Positions 44,894-54,549 of a DNA stretch of 64,000 nucleotides are shown here, piece after piece (the first letter of the stretch is position 1; each line of letters starts with the position of its first letter). The notes under the pieces were generated by a model that was not told the DNA's origin, made no database searches, and saw only the letters and a program-made list of their open reading frames with translations. This DNA is from JAJDZL01 sp965220665 (GTDB lineage Bacteria > Pseudomonadota > Gammaproteobacteria > Arenicellales > JAJDZL01): positions 1,178,001-1,242,000 of the forward strand of contig CBDCQQ010000005.1 in assembly GCA_965220665.1 (NCBI GenBank), given 5' to 3'. The translations under genes were made by a program, and so were the position numbers.

Positions 44894-45187
44894 TTACTCG
44901 TGGCAGGCATAAAGAGATTCCCACGCTTTACACTCATCAAGTCCCCAGTCATCCTTACCCATAATCGAACAGAAGGTGCTGATATAGGTTGCACTAGTTT
45001 TGCCATGCAGAGAACAGCCATAATCCGCCTGAGCCTGAACTTCTTTCATATCAACGCCTTTACCATGCTGCACTCTGGCTTTGTCATCCTCCAGATCGGA
45101 TATGGCTGGTTGCAGAGGCGAAACACACCCCGTCATTAGAATTGATGCGACAATAGATGAGCTAACAATGAACTTCGTCACTTTCAT
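44894..45187 (-). CDS. Small predicted lipoprotein
   Basis: 97 residues from ATG 45187, supported by an AAAGGA site; the longer upstream frame is not. Signal MKVTKFIVSSSIVASILMTGC has a lipobox ending at Cys21. The mature part contains four more cysteines (YGCSLHG, FCSIMG, DECKAW, YACHE) that may form disulfides in the periplasm. No family recognised. Confidence 0.75.
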   Translation of the reverse strand: MKVTKFIVSSSIVASILMTGCVSPLQPAISDLEDDKARVQHGKGVDMKEVQAQADYGCSLHGKTSATYISTFCSIMGKDDWGLDECKAWESLYACHE

Positions 45188-45226
45188 ATCCTTTCTCCAG
45201 TTTTTATAACGGTTAATCCGATTCAC

Positions 45227-45633
45227 CTGAACTAAACCGCGGAAAGTTGGATTATAGGATCGTCAAATTCTTAATTCCCTTTAAAAATTGACTGATGCAC
45301 TGAATCTGTATTCTGTCAATCCAACGAAATTTGTTGTGGTAAAACTTCAGTACGCTGAGTGCGTCATAGCGATACTCTCGCAATACTACTGCCAAATTCG
45401 AAGACAAGCACAGAAACGACGCTTTGTAAAATGGTAACAAATTTTGAAAGGGAGTAACAGGTCAGAATTAGTCAGGAATATTCACTCCCTATTGTTTTTG
45501 TTGCTGACTTTCAGATTCAAAATGAGCAGTCGATCACCTAGAGCGTTCACCAGTCAGCGCTCAAAACCTAGGAAATAAGTACTTACTCCATTTACCATTG
45601 CTATCCTCATATTTCCAAGGAAATTTGATTAAT
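45227..45633. other. Divergent promoter region, lipoprotein and Rieske oxygenase genes
   Basis: About 400 AT-rich bases with no recognisable gene. Presumed to contain two divergent promoters. Confidence 0.35.
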
Positions 45634-47004
45634 ATGTCAGTCAAAACCTATCAACCACAAGCTAACACTGGCAGTTTCAGGGGGTATGCCCAGTCTCAGA
45701 CCCCTGCGGCTGATGAGGAGATTGCCAGAATTGGTCCGGGTACACCTGCCGGCGAATACCATCGCCGATTTTGGCACCCTGTCTATGTCACTGAAGAATT
45801 GGGCGAGTTGCCCGAAGCCATCAGGATTCTTGGCGAAGACCTAGTTCTGTTTCGCTATGGGGAGCAAAGAGATCAGATCGGACTGGTTCATAAGCATTGC
45901 ATCCATCGTCGAGCTTCGCTGGAATACGGTAAATGTGAGGATAGGGGAATACGCTGCTGCTATCACGGTTGGCTATACGCACCGGATGGCGAAATTTTGG
46001 AAACGCCAGCTGAAAATACCAAAACGGCAGAAAGGCTACGCGAAAGCACTCGTCTTGGTGCTTACCCCGTCATCGAATATCGCGGGTTGATTTTTGCCTA
46101 TATGGGTCCACCTGACCGGCAACCGGAATTTCCAATATATGACGCATGCATCTACGATGATATGACTAGCGCAACCTACAAGGCGCCTTACAGATGCAAC
46201 TGGATTCAGGTGCTGGATGCGATTATGGATCCGACTCACACGACTTATTTGCACAGCCGGAATAGTCACCCGCAGTTTTCAGAAGGCATGAAAGCAGAGG
46301 GTCTACTGCATTTCTATGAGAGGAATGACAATCATTTCCTCGGCTCTTCGACCCGACGTGTCGGCGACAATGTATGGGTTCGGGTCAATGAACTCATTCT
46401 TCCCAACTTCACGCAGGCTGGTTCAGCATTTGCTGTCGACGGCATGCGGCAATGCTATTTTGGACGTTCCTGTTTCACTCGATGGGTGGTACCGGTGGAT
46501 GATGAGAATTCAATAGTTTATGCCTGGGCCAACTTCGGTAGTCGCTGGGACCCGCATGAATACAACACTAGGGAAGGGCATGAGATGATTGAGCAAGGTG
46601 AAATTCTTGATCGCAGCCTCGAAGAGAGGAAGCGCTTTCCAGCAGATTCCGAGGCAGTCGAAGGTATGGGTAGCATATCAACACATAAAGGTGAAAACCT
46701 GATGCCGACTGATCGTGGAATTGCCCTTTACCGCAAGCGCTTGAGAAAGCAGGTTCGCGCACTGACCAACCAGATCGAGCCGCCCCAACCGATCAAATCA
46801 GCCGACAGTTGTGTTCGAACCTATGGACAAGATACCGTTTTGACCCTGCCGTCGAAGATTGGCGAAGACGATCAGATGTATCTGGACCGCATTGGCGCAG
46901 TAGTAATGGAAATGCAGTTTGATCTGGAAGATTTTAATAAAGGAAATCGAGACGATGAAATCGTTTCGCGTCTCAAGAAACTTGAAGCAGACGAAGTTGA
47001 TTGA
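45634..47004 (+). CDS. Rieske non-heme iron oxygenase, large subunit
   Basis: 456 residues from ATG 45634. Rieske [2Fe-2S] site: HKHCIHR (Cys, His) and IRCCYHGW (Cys, His). Catalytic domain with the mononuclear iron motif DPTHTTYLH (D-x2-H-x4-H) preceded by NWIQVLDAIM. Phthalate-dioxygenase-like group of one-subunit type oxygenases; would need a separate reductase, not seen here. It is 15 bp upstream of a 2-hydroxyacid dehydrogenase, so both may degrade one aromatic or methylated substrate, which is unknown. Confidence 0.92.
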   Translation: MSVKTYQPQANTGSFRGYAQSQTPAADEEIARIGPGTPAGEYHRRFWHPVYVTEELGELPEAIRILGEDLVLFRYGEQRDQIGLVHKHCIHRRASLEYGKCEDRGIRCCYHGWLYAPDGEILETPAENTKTAERLRESTRLGAYPVIEYRGLIFAYMGPPDRQPEFPIYDACIYDDMTSATYKAPYRCNWIQVLDAIMDPTHTTYLHSRNSHPQFSEGMKAEGLLHFYERNDNHFLGSSTRRVGDNVWVRVNELILPNFTQAGSAFAVDGMRQCYFGRSCFTRWVVPVDDENSIVYAWANFGSRWDPHEYNTREGHEMIEQGEILDRSLEERKRFPADSEAVEGMGSISTHKGENLMPTDRGIALYRKRLRKQVRALTNQIEPPQPIKSADSCVRTYGQDTVLTLPSKIGEDDQMYLDRIGAVVMEMQFDLEDFNKGNRDDEIVSRLKKLEADEVD

Positions 47005-47019
47005 ACGGAGTTGCTCTAG

Positions 47020-48030
47020 TTGAAAGTGCATGTCAAGAATAATCGCTGGCGGCCAGGTTCTTTTCCTAACACGCCAGAGGGTGAGGCCGTCTTCACCATC
47101 TCGCGTGAGAGAATTGATGCTGCGCTAACAGAATTTCCAGATCTTGTCGGCAAGGTCGATTACTTTATCGACTGGGATACTGACAACTTTGCATCGTCCA
47201 TGGCTGACTCGGATATTTTGTTAACCTGGGATTTACCAACCAAGAATCTGAGTGGCGTTGCCCCTCGTCTGCGTTGGATTCACTGCATTGGCGCTGGTGT
47301 TGAACATCTGCTGCCGATGTCATGGCTACCGCAACAGGTAGCATTGACCAACAACAAGGGTGTGCATGCTGCTAAAGCAGGCGAATTTGGTCTGATGGCG
47401 ATATTGATGCTGCACACACACATTCCCGCAGTAGCATTCAATCAGCGCAACGCAGTTTACGATTCCCTCTACTCTACCCCAATCGCTGGGAAAACGGTGG
47501 TGATACTGGGAACAGGTACGCTTGGCGGCTCTACGGCCAAGAAAGTAAAGCAGTTGGGAGTGAAGGTAATTGGTGTGAACCGATCCGGAAACCCGGTGGC
47601 GGGATGTGATCGGGTAGTTACAACCGCTCAACTTGATAACGTGCTGTCTGAAGCTGATTACTTGCTGATCGCGACGCCTGATACTCCACAGACCCGCGGT
47701 CTTATGTCGCGTGAGCGACTAGACCTGATGAAGCCAACCGCAGGAATCATCAATATTGGACGTGAGTCGGTTTTGGATTATGACGCGCTATGTGACAAAT
47801 TGAATGAAGGCTCGCTCGGTAGCGCCATACTGGATGTTTTTGACCCTGAACCGATCGAGGCGGATTCACGACTGTGGGGCACCAGGAACCTGATGATTAC
47901 ACCTCATATTTCGGCTGACGACGGGGATTCATACGTACAGATGACATTGGGATTGTTTTTTCGCAATTTACAACTCTTCCTCGCGGGTGAACCATTACAG
48001 AACCCGGTAAAGCCTGAACTGGGCTACTAA
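47020..48030 (+). CDS. D-isomer-specific 2-hydroxyacid dehydrogenase
   Basis: 336 residues; start TTG 47020, 15 bp after the oxygenase. NAD-binding motif VVILGTGTLGGSTAKKV (G-x-G-x2-G), catalytic Arg in IINIGRESVLDY, Glu in FDPEPIEADSRLW and His in ITPHISADDG. GhrA/YcdW-like proteins reduce glyoxylate or hydroxypyruvate; the substrate here is uncertain. Confidence 0.93.
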   Translation: MKVHVKNNRWRPGSFPNTPEGEAVFTISRERIDAALTEFPDLVGKVDYFIDWDTDNFASSMADSDILLTWDLPTKNLSGVAPRLRWIHCIGAGVEHLLPMSWLPQQVALTNNKGVHAAKAGEFGLMAILMLHTHIPAVAFNQRNAVYDSLYSTPIAGKTVVILGTGTLGGSTAKKVKQLGVKVIGVNRSGNPVAGCDRVVTTAQLDNVLSEADYLLIATPDTPQTRGLMSRERLDLMKPTAGIINIGRESVLDYDALCDKLNEGSLGSAILDVFDPEPIEADSRLWGTRNLMITPHISADDGDSYVQMTLGLFFRNLQLFLAGEPLQNPVKPELGY

Positions 48031-48160
48031 ATTTTTTGACGAATTGTTGCGAAAGCAACTCGCAATTCACGGCAGAAAAGCGAACCTGATTCGAACCTAG
48101 AATTCGATATTCAATTCACGTGCTGCATTTAACCGACGGATTGAATTAATTTTCACATCA

Positions 48161-48817
48161 TCACCCGTCACTCTGAAAATTGTTCAGATTGAATTTTTCT
48201 TCAAATGCCCTCGATAACGAGTTCTGATCAAGCGGATTCAATAAGGGGACGCGACCCAAGTGTTTGACGTTCCCTAATCGTGGGATGATGGATTCGTTTT
48301 CTTCGTGCGCATCGCCAACAAAGATGACACCATGGATGGGTACATTCCAATCACGAAGCGCAGCGAGACTGAGAAGGGTGTGATTGATTGTTCCGAGTGA
48401 GGTTCGAGCACAAAGAATGGTCGGTAATTGCCATTTGGCAAATATCTCAATGAACAATACTGAATTTGTAAGTGGCACCATGACGCCACCCGCCCCTTCT
48501 ACAATCAGGGGATATTCGGATTTTGGCAACTGCAGACGATCGATGTCTATCTCAATCCCTTCCATTGCGGCGGACAGGTGTGGCGAGGCCGGCTCCTTCA
48601 AACGGTAAGACTCTGGAAAGAATCGATCATTCCGCATCGCGGATAGATCTCTGACAGCATCCGTGTCCGTTGGTTCGTCCAATCCTGCCTGAACAGGTTT
48701 GAAGTAGGAGGCGTTCAGTGCACGCACCAACATCGCCGAAACAATGGTCTTACCGATGCCTGTATCAGTACCGGTAACCAAGAAACCATGGGTTGATTGC
48801 TTTGGGTTAAATGTCAT
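48161..48817 (-). CDS. bioD: Dethiobiotin synthetase
   Basis: 218 residues. P-loop GTDTGIGKTIVSAML (residues 16-30), the Lys of YFKPVQAGLDEPTD, and EGAGGVMVPL. Closes the ureido ring of DAPA with CO2 and ATP to give dethiobiotin. 15 bp downstream of bioF on the same strand. Confidence 0.95.
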   Translation of the reverse strand: MTFNPKQSTHGFLVTGTDTGIGKTIVSAMLVRALNASYFKPVQAGLDEPTDTDAVRDLSAMRNDRFFPESYRLKEPASPHLSAAMEGIEIDIDRLQLPKSEYPLIVEGAGGVMVPLTNSVLFIEIFAKWQLPTILCARTSLGTINHTLLSLAALRDWNVPIHGVIFVGDAHEENESIIPRLGNVKHLGRVPLLNPLDQNSLSRAFEEKFNLNNFQSDG

Positions 48818-48832
48818 GGAATGAATTAACGA

Positions 48833-49981
48833 TTAACTGATGTTTAGCGAGTGTTTTACTTCATAAAGGGTGTCAAAAAACCGAAGTATGTCGCTTTTAT
48901 CAATGTTCAATGTAATGGAGATTCTAAGGCGGGCGGTACCTTCTGGAACGGTTGGTGGGCGAATGGCCCTCACATCAAAACCTGCATTTTGCATGGCCTC
49001 TGCCATTTGAATTGCATGGTTGTCTGCACCGACAATAAACGGGATAATTTGACTACCGCTACCATTCATTTTGAATTTTCTCTCCATCTGGTGATTCGCC
49101 AGCACAATCAGTTCGTGAAGTCGGTCCCGCCGTTCCGGCTCAGCATCAATCAGGTCAAGTGCCGCACTGACAGCGATCGCGTTAATCGGAGGCGGTGCCG
49201 TGGAGTAAATAAATGGTCGAGACTTGTTGATCAAGAAGTTGATCAGCGCAGCAGATGTACACACCAGTGCACCCGCCGCACCTAGCGCTTTACCACAGGT
49301 ATGGAGTGCAATCACATTGGGATGATTTTCGTAGGGTTCCGTCAGGCCGCGACCGTGATTGCCCCAGACGCCGGTGGCATGTGCTTCGTCAACTAGCAAC
49401 ATTGAATCAAAACGTTCAGCAATTTCAATCAGTTCGGTGAGTGGTGCAAAATCGCCATCCATACTGTAGAGACTTTCCACTGCAACCCACGCCTGTGAGT
49501 TTCGGGTGCGGGTAGAATGCCACTTGGATAGAGCCCTTTCTATTGCATCAACATCGTTGTGTGGAACTTTGACAGATTTAGCGAATGATGCGGAAATACC
49601 TTCCCGGATGCTAGCGTGTGAGAGTGCATCAAAAACGATCAGATCATGCCGCTTGGGAAGAGAAGTGAGGAGCGCAAAATTCGCACTGTATCCATTCGCG
49701 AAGTATAAGGATTTTTCGCAGTTGAAAAAATGAGCGGCCTTCTCCTCAAGTTCGATGTGTGCTGCATGATTACCGCGCAGGAGGCGGGACCCTCCAGACC
49801 CGAGTGGCACACCGCGGTCAAGTGCATTCCTTAGTGCTTGACGAATTGATTCTGACTCACTTAGAGCCAAAAAATCATTTGAGGTGAAATCAATCCCCTC
49901 TCCTAGGGATAGCTTACGGGCACGGCTTTTTTGGCGCAGCGCTTCGATTTCGCTTTGATATCGTTCCGAAAAAGATGACAT
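48833..49981 (-). CDS. bioF: 8-amino-7-oxononanoate synthase
   Basis: 382 residues from ATG 49981 (an upstream GTG at 49987 is possible). PLP enzyme joining pimeloyl thioester and alanine. Features: DFTSNDFLALSES, GSGGSRLLRGNHAAHIELE, LLVDEAHATGVWGNHGRGL, and the PLP lysine in LHTCGKALGAAGALVC. Followed by bioD in a two-gene operon. No bioC, bioH, bioG or similar pimeloyl genes in the window. Confidence 0.95.
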   Translation of the reverse strand: MSSFSERYQSEIEALRQKSRARKLSLGEGIDFTSNDFLALSESESIRQALRNALDRGVPLGSGGSRLLRGNHAAHIELEEKAAHFFNCEKSLYFANGYSANFALLTSLPKRHDLIVFDALSHASIREGISASFAKSVKVPHNDVDAIERALSKWHSTRTRNSQAWVAVESLYSMDGDFAPLTELIEIAERFDSMLLVDEAHATGVWGNHGRGLTEPYENHPNVIALHTCGKALGAAGALVCTSAALINFLINKSRPFIYSTAPPPINAIAVSAALDLIDAEPERRDRLHELIVLANHQMERKFKMNGSGSQIIPFIVGADNHAIQMAEAMQNAGFDVRAIRPPTVPEGTARLRISITLNIDKSDILRFFDTLYEVKHSLNIS

Positions 49982-50096
49982 AAACACGTTTGCTTTAACT
50001 TCGTTACAAGTAATTCAGCGACCCAAAGCACAAAAACAAGATAAATTCAATATAGAATGTATTGAAAATAATTTAATCATTGCAAGAGGTCGAATC

Positions 50097-50594
50097 ATGC
50101 GTATTTTCAAATACCTTGCTGTTGGTTTATTGATGCCAGCGGTATTCTCAATTTCCACGCTTCAGGCTGATTCGATGCCAGGAACAGTCGCTTCGGCTGA
50201 AGAAGCAGAAGCTGTGTATGCCGCCCGATCAGATTTTATGAAAGGCATGGGTGGCAGCATGAAAGCTTTTTCCAATTACTTGAAACGAGACGAGGGCGAG
50301 CCATTGGAATTAGGTGGCATGGCCGCTGAATTAGCTGAAAGAGCAGGCGAAATTCCCGGTCTGTTCCCCAAAGATACCGGCCTGGAACAGAATGAGGAAA
50401 GTGAAGCGAAATCAAACATCTGGGAAGAGTGGTCTGATTTTGTAGCCGCAGCAGAAGCGCTTGTCGAGCCTGCCAGGGCCGTTGAAGCCGCGTTTGATTC
50501 CGGCGACAAAGGGATGATCGGCCAAGCAGTCAAGGGCTTAGGCGGAGACGGCTGTAAAGGCTGTCATTCTCAATTTCGAAAACCGAAGAATTAA
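50097..50594 (+). CDS. Cytochrome c' (class II c-type cytochrome)
   Basis: 165 residues with a signal peptide (residues 1-24, MRIFKYLAVGLLMPAVFSIS...LQA) and the C-terminal heme motif CKGCH (153-157). The four-helix bundle is predicted from YAARSDFMKGMGGSMKAFS and the long alanine/glutamate-rich helices. Periplasmic; such proteins bind NO or transfer electrons. Convergent with a cytochrome b561 gene 6 bp away, a common pairing. Confidence 0.93.
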   Translation: MRIFKYLAVGLLMPAVFSISTLQADSMPGTVASAEEAEAVYAARSDFMKGMGGSMKAFSNYLKRDEGEPLELGGMAAELAERAGEIPGLFPKDTGLEQNEESEAKSNIWEEWSDFVAAAEALVEPARAVEAAFDSGDKGMIGQAVKGLGGDGCKGCHSQFRKPKN

Positions 50595-50600
50595 ACGACT

Positions 50601-51290
50601 TTATCCATACTGCACATAAATCCAGATCATAATCGCCGCGACAACTGCCGTCACAATTAACCCTCGCCATGGTGAGGCAAGTCGCGGCGGATCTTGGGAC
50701 TTTTCTTTCGGTACTGATCGACTACCTGTAAACATCGGCTTGATCAGGTTGTCCCCCTTGTAAAAAAAGTAGAACAGGTTCGCTGCAATGTGTAGCACGA
50801 TGATCGAAATTAGCCAATCGACATTCTGTAAGTGCAGATTACTCGCGGTTCGGCTAAGTTCGTAGCTGATATAGTAAGCAAACGGCCCTTCGACTAATCC
50901 ATCTACATCAGCTGCAAACAGTCCTGTTGTGAGCTGAAATACCAGAAAACCCAGAATCGCAATAACAGCTAGCGAACCAATCGGGCTGTGTGAGAGGCTG
51001 TATCCGGGCTTTCTATGGGGTAGTGTCTTAATGTAATTGATGTACGCACTGGGTTTGAAGACCAGGGCGGTGATCTTGGCATTGGAACTTCCCACGATTC
51101 CCCAGATCAGCCTGGCGATTACAAGAATTACAATAGTTTTTCCTGTCGTGATGTGGAGGTCGAAGTTCCCGAAATTTGCACTCACCAGCATAACCACGAT
51201 GAGTGACGCAAGCAGCCAGTGAAAGATTCGGACAAATAAATCCCACACTTTGACTTTGATGAAATTTGATTCGTTTGCTGTTGATTTCAC
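50601..51290 (-). CDS. Cytochrome b561-family membrane protein
   Basis: 229 residues, four core membrane helices plus one at the C-terminus. Heme-ligand histidines are in IFHWLLA, FDLHITTGK and IVLHIAANLFYF. Opens with KVWDLFVRIFHW, typical of the NiFe-hydrogenase-type/b561 group. Likely passes electrons from quinol to the neighbouring cytochrome c'. Confidence 0.92.
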   Translation of the reverse strand: MKSTANESNFIKVKVWDLFVRIFHWLLASLIVVMLVSANFGNFDLHITTGKTIVILVIARLIWGIVGSSNAKITALVFKPSAYINYIKTLPHRKPGYSLSHSPIGSLAVIAILGFLVFQLTTGLFAADVDGLVEGPFAYYISYELSRTASNLHLQNVDWLISIIVLHIAANLFYFFYKGDNLIKPMFTGSRSVPKEKSQDPPRLASPWRGLIVTAVVAAIMIWIYVQYG

Positions 51291-51347
51291 TTGAAACTCT
51301 TACAAATTGATCCGATTTAATAGATGTTCTTGAATTCGTAGTCTAGT

Positions 51348-51353
51348 TATAAT
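51348..51353 (+). promoter_or_regulatory. Candidate -10 box of rpoZ
   Basis: TATAAT 70 bp upstream of the rpoZ ATG. The -35 region (near TGTTCT/TTGAAT) is not well spaced, so the call rests on the -10 hexamer alone. Confidence 0.4.
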
Positions 51354-51423
51354 TTAGTACACATCCAAATTTGCGTATCGCCCCATCATTTTCACGCAAG
51401 CTGTTTCGATTTCTGAGGTAAAT

Positions 51424-51855
51424 ATGGCAAGAATTACAGTAGAAGATTGTCTGGAAAAAGTCGAGAATCGCTTTCAGTTGGTTCTGATTGCAACAAAAAG
51501 AGCTCGACAATTAGCCGGAGGAGCCGAGCCCATGGTTGATCGGGACAATGACAAAAATACCGTGATTGCTTTGCGTGAAATAGCCGAAGGCTTGGTAACC
51601 GCTGCAATTCTAGACGAAGATGACACACCAATCGTGACTAACCCGTTTGAGTTGCCTCCGTTGGAGGAAATTGCTGCTGGAAACACGTCTGAAGAATCAG
51701 ACGAGACTGAAGAAGCAGAGGAAGCGTTGATGGAGATGGAGGCGTCCGAAGAGGTGAACGCGGAGGCAGAAATTGAACCCGAGTCGAGCGTCGAACAATC
51801 AGCAGACGAGACGAACCCTGATAGCGAGCACTCTGAGCAGAACCTCCTGGAATAG
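51424..51855 (+). CDS. rpoZ: RNA polymerase omega subunit
   Basis: 143 residues. The first 75 match omega (MARITVEDCLEKVENRFQLV, ATKRARQLAGG, NKNTVIALREIA-like region). E. coli omega has 91 residues; this one carries an acidic Glu/Asp/Ser-rich tail of about 60 residues with no known role. Upstream of spoT in the typical rpoZ-spoT order. Confidence 0.95.
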   Translation: MARITVEDCLEKVENRFQLVLIATKRARQLAGGAEPMVDRDNDKNTVIALREIAEGLVTAAILDEDDTPIVTNPFELPPLEEIAAGNTSEESDETEEAEEALMEMEASEEVNAEAEIEPESSVEQSADETNPDSEHSEQNLLE

Positions 51856-51925
51856 CTTCGCAGCGCTTCGAAGTGCAATAGGAATTCCTGAGCGAGAAGA
51901 AGCTCAGTTTAGAAAGCTCGTCAAA

Positions 51926-54013
51926 ATGCTGAGAGAGTATCTCAGCGAGCCCCTCATTGAACAAATAAAAAAGGCCTACGCAGTTAGTGCGGCTGCACAC
52001 GATGGCCAACGCCGCTTAGAAGGCCAAAAGTACATCAATCACCCCCTCAGTGTAGCGGCGCTTCTCGCTGAGAAAAGACTCGACAGCAGCACCATCATTG
52101 CTGCACTGCTTCACGATACGCTGGAAGATACAAAAATCACCAGGGAAGAATTAGCTCGGGAATTCGGTGAAGAAATTGCCGGACTAGTTGACAGTGTCAG
52201 CAAGCTGGACCGAATAGGCTTTGAGTCGCCTCAGCACGCCCATGTCGAAAATCTTCGCCGCCTGTTTCTCGCTGCTGCAAGCGATGTCAGGGTTATCTTG
52301 ATCAAAGTGGCAGATCGAATGCATAACCTCCAGTCGGTGACTGTTCACCGTCCGGAAAAAGTTGAACGTATCGTAAAAGAAACCGAGAATATTTACATTC
52401 CAATCGCTCATTTACTTGGGATTGGCAGTTGGCGGCGCGAAATGGATAGACTGTGCTTTAGAGCACTGAATCCGAAGCGCTACAGTGTCATCAATGATGC
52501 AATCAAAAAAGGGTTCAAGAATACCTCCGTTGAACAGGCTGTTTCCAATCACATATCCACTATTGAACAAGAGTTAAACAAGAGGCAAATCGAAGGAGAA
52601 GTGACCGGTCGCGTCAAGGAAATTCGAGCGATCTACGAAAAAATGCGGAAAAAAGGCAATTCACTCAGGAACGTGTCGGACGTATTTGCCTTTCGAATCA
52701 TCGTCAAGACTGAAGATGACTGCTATCGAGTTTTAGGACTGATTCACAAGTTATTCAAGCCGGTAGCCAGTGAGTTCAACGACTATATCGCCATTCCCAA
52801 AATCAACGGCTACCAGTCGCTTCACACGACGGTACATGGGATTTTCGGGCGGGCTATTGAGTTTCAAATCCGCACTGAGGGAATGCACAGGGTTGCGGAA
52901 TCCGGTGTCGCATCCCACCTTGCCTATAAAGGTGCTCAAACCGTTGAGGAAGATACCAAGTTGCCTGGTATCCAATGGTTTCATGAGGTCATTCATTCAC
53001 TGGAAGAACACAAGTCCCCAGCTGATTATCTTGAAAATCTCAATCTGAAACTGTTTTCAGACTATGTTTATGTTTTCACACCGAAAGGTGACATAAAGCA
53101 GCTGAAGAAAGGTGCAACAGTCATCGATTTTGCCTATTCCATCCATACAGATGTGGGCAACGGTACAACGTCAGCAAAAATTGATAATCATCCGGTACCA
53201 CTGCATACCGTTTTGAATAACGGTGACATGGTCGAAATTCACAATAGTCGTTTCAGTCGCCCAGACCCAGCGTGGCTGGAATTCGCTGCCACAGGTGACG
53301 CCAGATACGCGATTCGCCGCGCACTGAAGGATATGTCATCCAAAGACCTCGTCAAGATGGGTGAACGGTTATTCAAGGCGATGCTGAAGAAGTTCAAAAT
53401 TAAGCAGAAACAAGTTACCAACGAAATGAAAAATGAGTTGGCAGCGCGGCTAGGTGCCGAATCATGGAACGATATCCTTTCGGAAATTGCCACTGGTGAA
53501 CGATTCGCTGCTGCAGTCATTGGTCAGTTATTTCCTTCTACATTTCTCAATTCCAATTCAAAGTCGTCTGAAGTAATCTCAATTCAGGGAACAGAAGGGC
53601 TAGGCGTAAAGTACGCCAAGTGCTGTACACCAGTACCTGGTGAACCGATCGTTGGTGCATTCAACCGTGGGCGGGGAATCGTAGTCCACACCCAGAACTG
53701 TTTGAATGTACGACACTCCAATCTCGCCCCCGAATTCTGGCAAAAGCTCAATTGGGCAGATAAGCCAAAAGGTGAGTACCGGGTTACACTTCGTGTCAAC
53801 TGTCAGAATGTAACGGGAGTACTGGCCAGCATTACCAGTAGCATCTCAAGTCATGACGCAGATATCGCAAGCTGTAACACATCAACATCGGAAAACGATG
53901 CAATGGTAGTGTGTGATATTCAGGTCAGGAGTCTTGAGCACCTCAATGCAATCGCAGAGAACATAGAGAGAAACAAACGTGTCAACAGTGTCGAACGGGT
54001 AAGACTCAATTGA
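51926..54013 (+). CDS. spoT: Bifunctional (p)ppGpp synthetase/hydrolase
   Basis: 695 residues from ATG 51926 (MLREYLSEPLIEQIKKAY). HD hydrolase domain with LLHDTLEDTKIT (about 55-66), synthetase domain with FAFRIIVKTEDDCYRVLG and INGYQSLHTTV, TGS domain starting VFTPKGDIKQL, and C-terminal ACT domain (NVTGVLASITSSISSHDADI). Sets the alarmone level in the stringent response. Longer upstream frames overlap rpoZ and are not supported. Confidence 0.96.
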   Translation: MLREYLSEPLIEQIKKAYAVSAAAHDGQRRLEGQKYINHPLSVAALLAEKRLDSSTIIAALLHDTLEDTKITREELAREFGEEIAGLVDSVSKLDRIGFESPQHAHVENLRRLFLAAASDVRVILIKVADRMHNLQSVTVHRPEKVERIVKETENIYIPIAHLLGIGSWRREMDRLCFRALNPKRYSVINDAIKKGFKNTSVEQAVSNHISTIEQELNKRQIEGEVTGRVKEIRAIYEKMRKKGNSLRNVSDVFAFRIIVKTEDDCYRVLGLIHKLFKPVASEFNDYIAIPKINGYQSLHTTVHGIFGRAIEFQIRTEGMHRVAESGVASHLAYKGAQTVEEDTKLPGIQWFHEVIHSLEEHKSPADYLENLNLKLFSDYVYVFTPKGDIKQLKKGATVIDFAYSIHTDVGNGTTSAKIDNHPVPLHTVLNNGDMVEIHNSRFSRPDPAWLEFAATGDARYAIRRALKDMSSKDLVKMGERLFKAMLKKFKIKQKQVTNEMKNELAARLGAESWNDILSEIATGERFAAAVIGQLFPSTFLNSNSKSSEVISIQGTEGLGVKYAKCCTPVPGEPIVGAFNRGRGIVVHTQNCLNVRHSNLAPEFWQKLNWADKPKGEYRVTLRVNCQNVTGVLASITSSISSHDADIASCNTSTSENDAMVVCDIQVRSLEHLNAIAENIERNKRVNSVERVRLN

Positions 54014-54159
54014 CCTTTTGCGGACTGCGTGTTCTCGAGAAGTAAACTCAAAAATATATAATCCTCTCTACACAAGAAATCACTCGGACTGCTGCTTCCG
54101 ACTGTTAGTGGTTCGCGATCAGTCGCTTTGTATATTTGCAATTTGGAATGGGTGGAAGG

Positions 54160-54549
54160 ATGCCAATTCGACAAACCGTTACAACGGATAATGCACCTGC
54201 CGCAATCGGCGCTTATTCTCAAGCAGTGAGACACGCGGGAACGCTCTACATTTCTGGACAGATTCCGCTAGATCCGAACACGCAAGAAATCGTTTCAGGT
54301 GATGCCCGCGCGCAAATCGTTCAGGTTTTCCGAAACCTGTTAGCAGTTGCAGAAGCAGCAGGCGCCAGTTCCGATCATATTGTTAAACTGATGGTTTATC
54401 TGGTTGATCTCGGAAACTTTCCCATCGTTAACGAAGTAATGGGTGAATTTTTCAGTGAGCCCTATCCGGCACGCGCCGCAGTCGGTGTTGCGTCGCTGCC
54501 TAAAGGCGTTGGAGTTGAAGTGGAAGCTATCGTGGCTCTCCCGGAATAG
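54160..54549 (+). CDS. ridA: RidA-family enamine/imine deaminase
   Basis: 129 residues, standard length from ATG 54160 (MPIRQTVTTDNAPAAIGAYS). Conserved GAYSQAVRHAGTLYISGQIPLDP and the arginine of YPARAAVGVASLPKGVGVEVEAI. Hydrolyses reactive 2-aminoacrylate. Its stop abuts the GTG start of recG. Confidence 0.95.
   Translation: MPIRQTVTTDNAPAAIGAYSQAVRHAGTLYISGQIPLDPNTQEIVSGDARAQIVQVFRNLLAVAEAAGASSDHIVKLMVYLVDLGNFPIVNEVMGEFFSEPYPARAAVGVASLPKGVGVEVEAIVALPE

Noticed and set aside
48061..48110. tRNA-like string gattcgaacct downstream of the 2-hydroxyacid dehydrogenase
   Set aside because: Only the T-loop resemblance is present; no acceptor or anticodon stem can be drawn.
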